A DNA stretch of 64,000 nucleotides. It comes from Synechococcales cyanobacterium C42_A2020_086 (GTDB taxonomy: Bacteria > Cyanobacteriota > Cyanobacteriia > Elainellales > Elainellaceae). The DNA lies in contig JACYLU010000015.1 of NCBI GenBank assembly GCA_015272325.1, positions 186,001 to 250,000 of the forward strand, written 5' to 3'. Of this stretch, positions 63,165 to 64,000 are shown one piece after another (positions within the stretch are counted from its first letter, which is position 1; each line of letters opens with the position of its first letter). The notes beneath the pieces were generated by a model. That model did not search any database and was not told the origin of the DNA. It saw only the letters and a program-made list of their open reading frames with translations. The position numbers and the translations under genes are program-made.

Positions 63165-64000
63165 TATCCGGTTGCCTGGTTGCGAATCAGGCGCTGCACG
63201 CTGATTACGGTGCGGTTCAGCTCGTAGCTGCGGCGCTCGGGATGCTGCAAATAGGCCTGCTGCTCTTCTTCCATCATCAGCACATCCTGGCGAATCAAGC
63301 CCTCTAAGACATGCTGCGCCGAGCCAAACAGGCGGTTTTTCAAAAACTGGCGAAAGGCAACCGGCAGCTTGTGCAAATCCGGGAAGGCGTTCAGCGATGT
63401 GAAGTGGATCAAGTAGGCGCGGGTAGCGGTTTCGTGAATCGGACACACCAAGCAGCAGAGCTTGAAGTCGTTCCCCAGCGTCGCTAGCCAATGGGGATAG
63501 ACATAGCTCACCTGCAACGGCTCGGGATGAAGCTGCCGCAGCGCCGGAATAAAGAGCTGAGCAATCGACCAGATCTGGTCAATCTTGTAATAGCTTTGGG
63601 CTTGATAGTGGGCGTCTATGCGGTCGTTGGTTTCTTGGATCTCTTGCAATACCGGATTCGCCCACACCTGATACTCCTGATGCAAATGCCCGTGGTACAT
63701 ATCCATCAGGTTTTCCAGCAGAAACGAATAGTGGGCCTGGCATTCTAGGACAGCTACGCTGGCAATATAGTTGAGGTGATCCCACTCGGGCAGATCCAGC
63801 GGCGGCACCAATTCTGCCAAAGCCGGGTCGCCAGGAAATAGCCAGATAAAGCCATGTTGCTCGCGAACCGGATAGCGTCGGAGCTGACAGCTCGGCAGCT
63901 TTTGGTTATCCGCTAAGTAGGGAACCGCCACACAGCGTCCTGCTCCATCAAATGCCCAACCGTGATAGGCACACACCAGCCGATTGCCCTCGACCTGACC
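63149..64000 (-). CDS. Rieske-type aromatic-ring oxygenase (PaO/Tic55-like), N-terminus outside window
   Basis: The frame is open to the window end, so the N-terminus is missing. The second half of the Rieske motif is visible near the edge (GNRLVCAYHGWAFDGAGRCVAVPY). A non-haem-iron domain follows: LLENLMDMYHGHLHQEYQVWANP supplies a D..H..H set. The C-terminal region (YRAYLIHFTSLNAF-type) matches the PaO/VanA group common in cyanobacteria. It hydroxylates an aromatic or tetrapyrrole substrate using ferredoxin electrons. Confidence 0.88.
   Translation of the reverse strand, partial: GQVEGNRLVCAYHGWAFDGAGRCVAVPYLADNQKLPSCQLRRYPVREQHGFIWLFPGDPALAELVPPLDLPEWDHLNYIASVAVLECQAHYSFLLENLMDMYHGHLHQEYQVWANPVLQEIQETNDRIDAHYQAQSYYKIDQIWSIAQLFIPALRQLHPEPLQVSYVYPHWLATLGNDFKLCCLVCPIHETATRAYLIHFTSLNAFPDLHKLPVAFRQFLKNRLFGSAQHVLEGLIRQDVLMMEEEQQAYLQHPERRSYELNRTVISVQRLIRNQATGYYRST

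Overview
The window is chromosomal DNA of a nitrogen-fixing cyanobacterium. The left end is the tail of a nif cluster in the usual cyanobacterial order (nifX, DUF269, DUF683, nifW, hesA, a hesB-type scaffold gene, fdxH). The rest carries cyanobacterium-typical families: DUF4912, DUF4079, DUF1517, grxC-gshB, and CobN. Whether the organism makes heterocysts cannot be decided here. HIP1 octamers (GCGATCGC) are sparse; I noticed four, at 18818, 21042, 29726 and 39383.

Layout. 1-6.8 kb: nif tail, with two ferredoxins, FeoA, a methyltransferase, a cysteine synthase with a C-terminal extension, and a molybdopterin-binding Mop protein. 6.8-15.9 kb: housekeeping and envelope genes, namely a SPOR-domain protein, a DUF721/DciA-like protein, an MBOAT acyltransferase, a two-gene ABC importer fragment, grxC-gshB and a secreted PPC-domain protein. 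16.1-22.1 kb: a decayed accessory island starting at tRNA-Phe(GAA). It holds a broken tyrosine integrase, truncated IS4 and IS110 copies, an intact secreted PD40/RTX protein, an IS5-family copy with an internal stop, and a LysR gene without its DNA-binding end. 22.4-44.4 kb: a PLP ammonia-lyase, two histidine kinases, a HerA-like ATPase, a ferritin-like protein, ilvC, an amidase, and a minus-strand run of envelope-type genes. The last gene of that run (38.4-42.1 kb) encodes a phosphate-binding-protein-like domain, three DUF4912 domains and about 17 SGVGM-type repeats. 45.1-64 kb: a BcsA-like cellulose synthase, DUF1517, flavin reductase, signal peptidase I, a C-terminal processing protease, CobN, a Uma2 remnant, a sugar transferase, a YdcF-like protein, an ABC exporter and a Rieske oxygenase cut by the window end.

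How the genes work together. The nif-tail genes serve FeMo-cofactor and Fe-S assembly (NifX, NifW, HesA, HesB), electron supply (FdxH, FdxB), and probably iron, sulfur and molybdenum supply (FeoA, CysK, Mop). GrxC and GshB form a glutathione redox pair. BcsA, the sugar transferase and MBOAT suggest extracellular polysaccharide synthesis and modification.

The most unexpected pattern is at the DNA level. Many intergenic spacers contain a side-by-side duplication of 10-22 bp (most often 12-16 bp, usually perfect, two or three copies), each of unrelated sequence, and one spacer carries a perfect 89-bp tandem duplication. This looks like a recurring mutational signature, not a repeat family. The second standout is the DUF4912/SGVGM-repeat protein.
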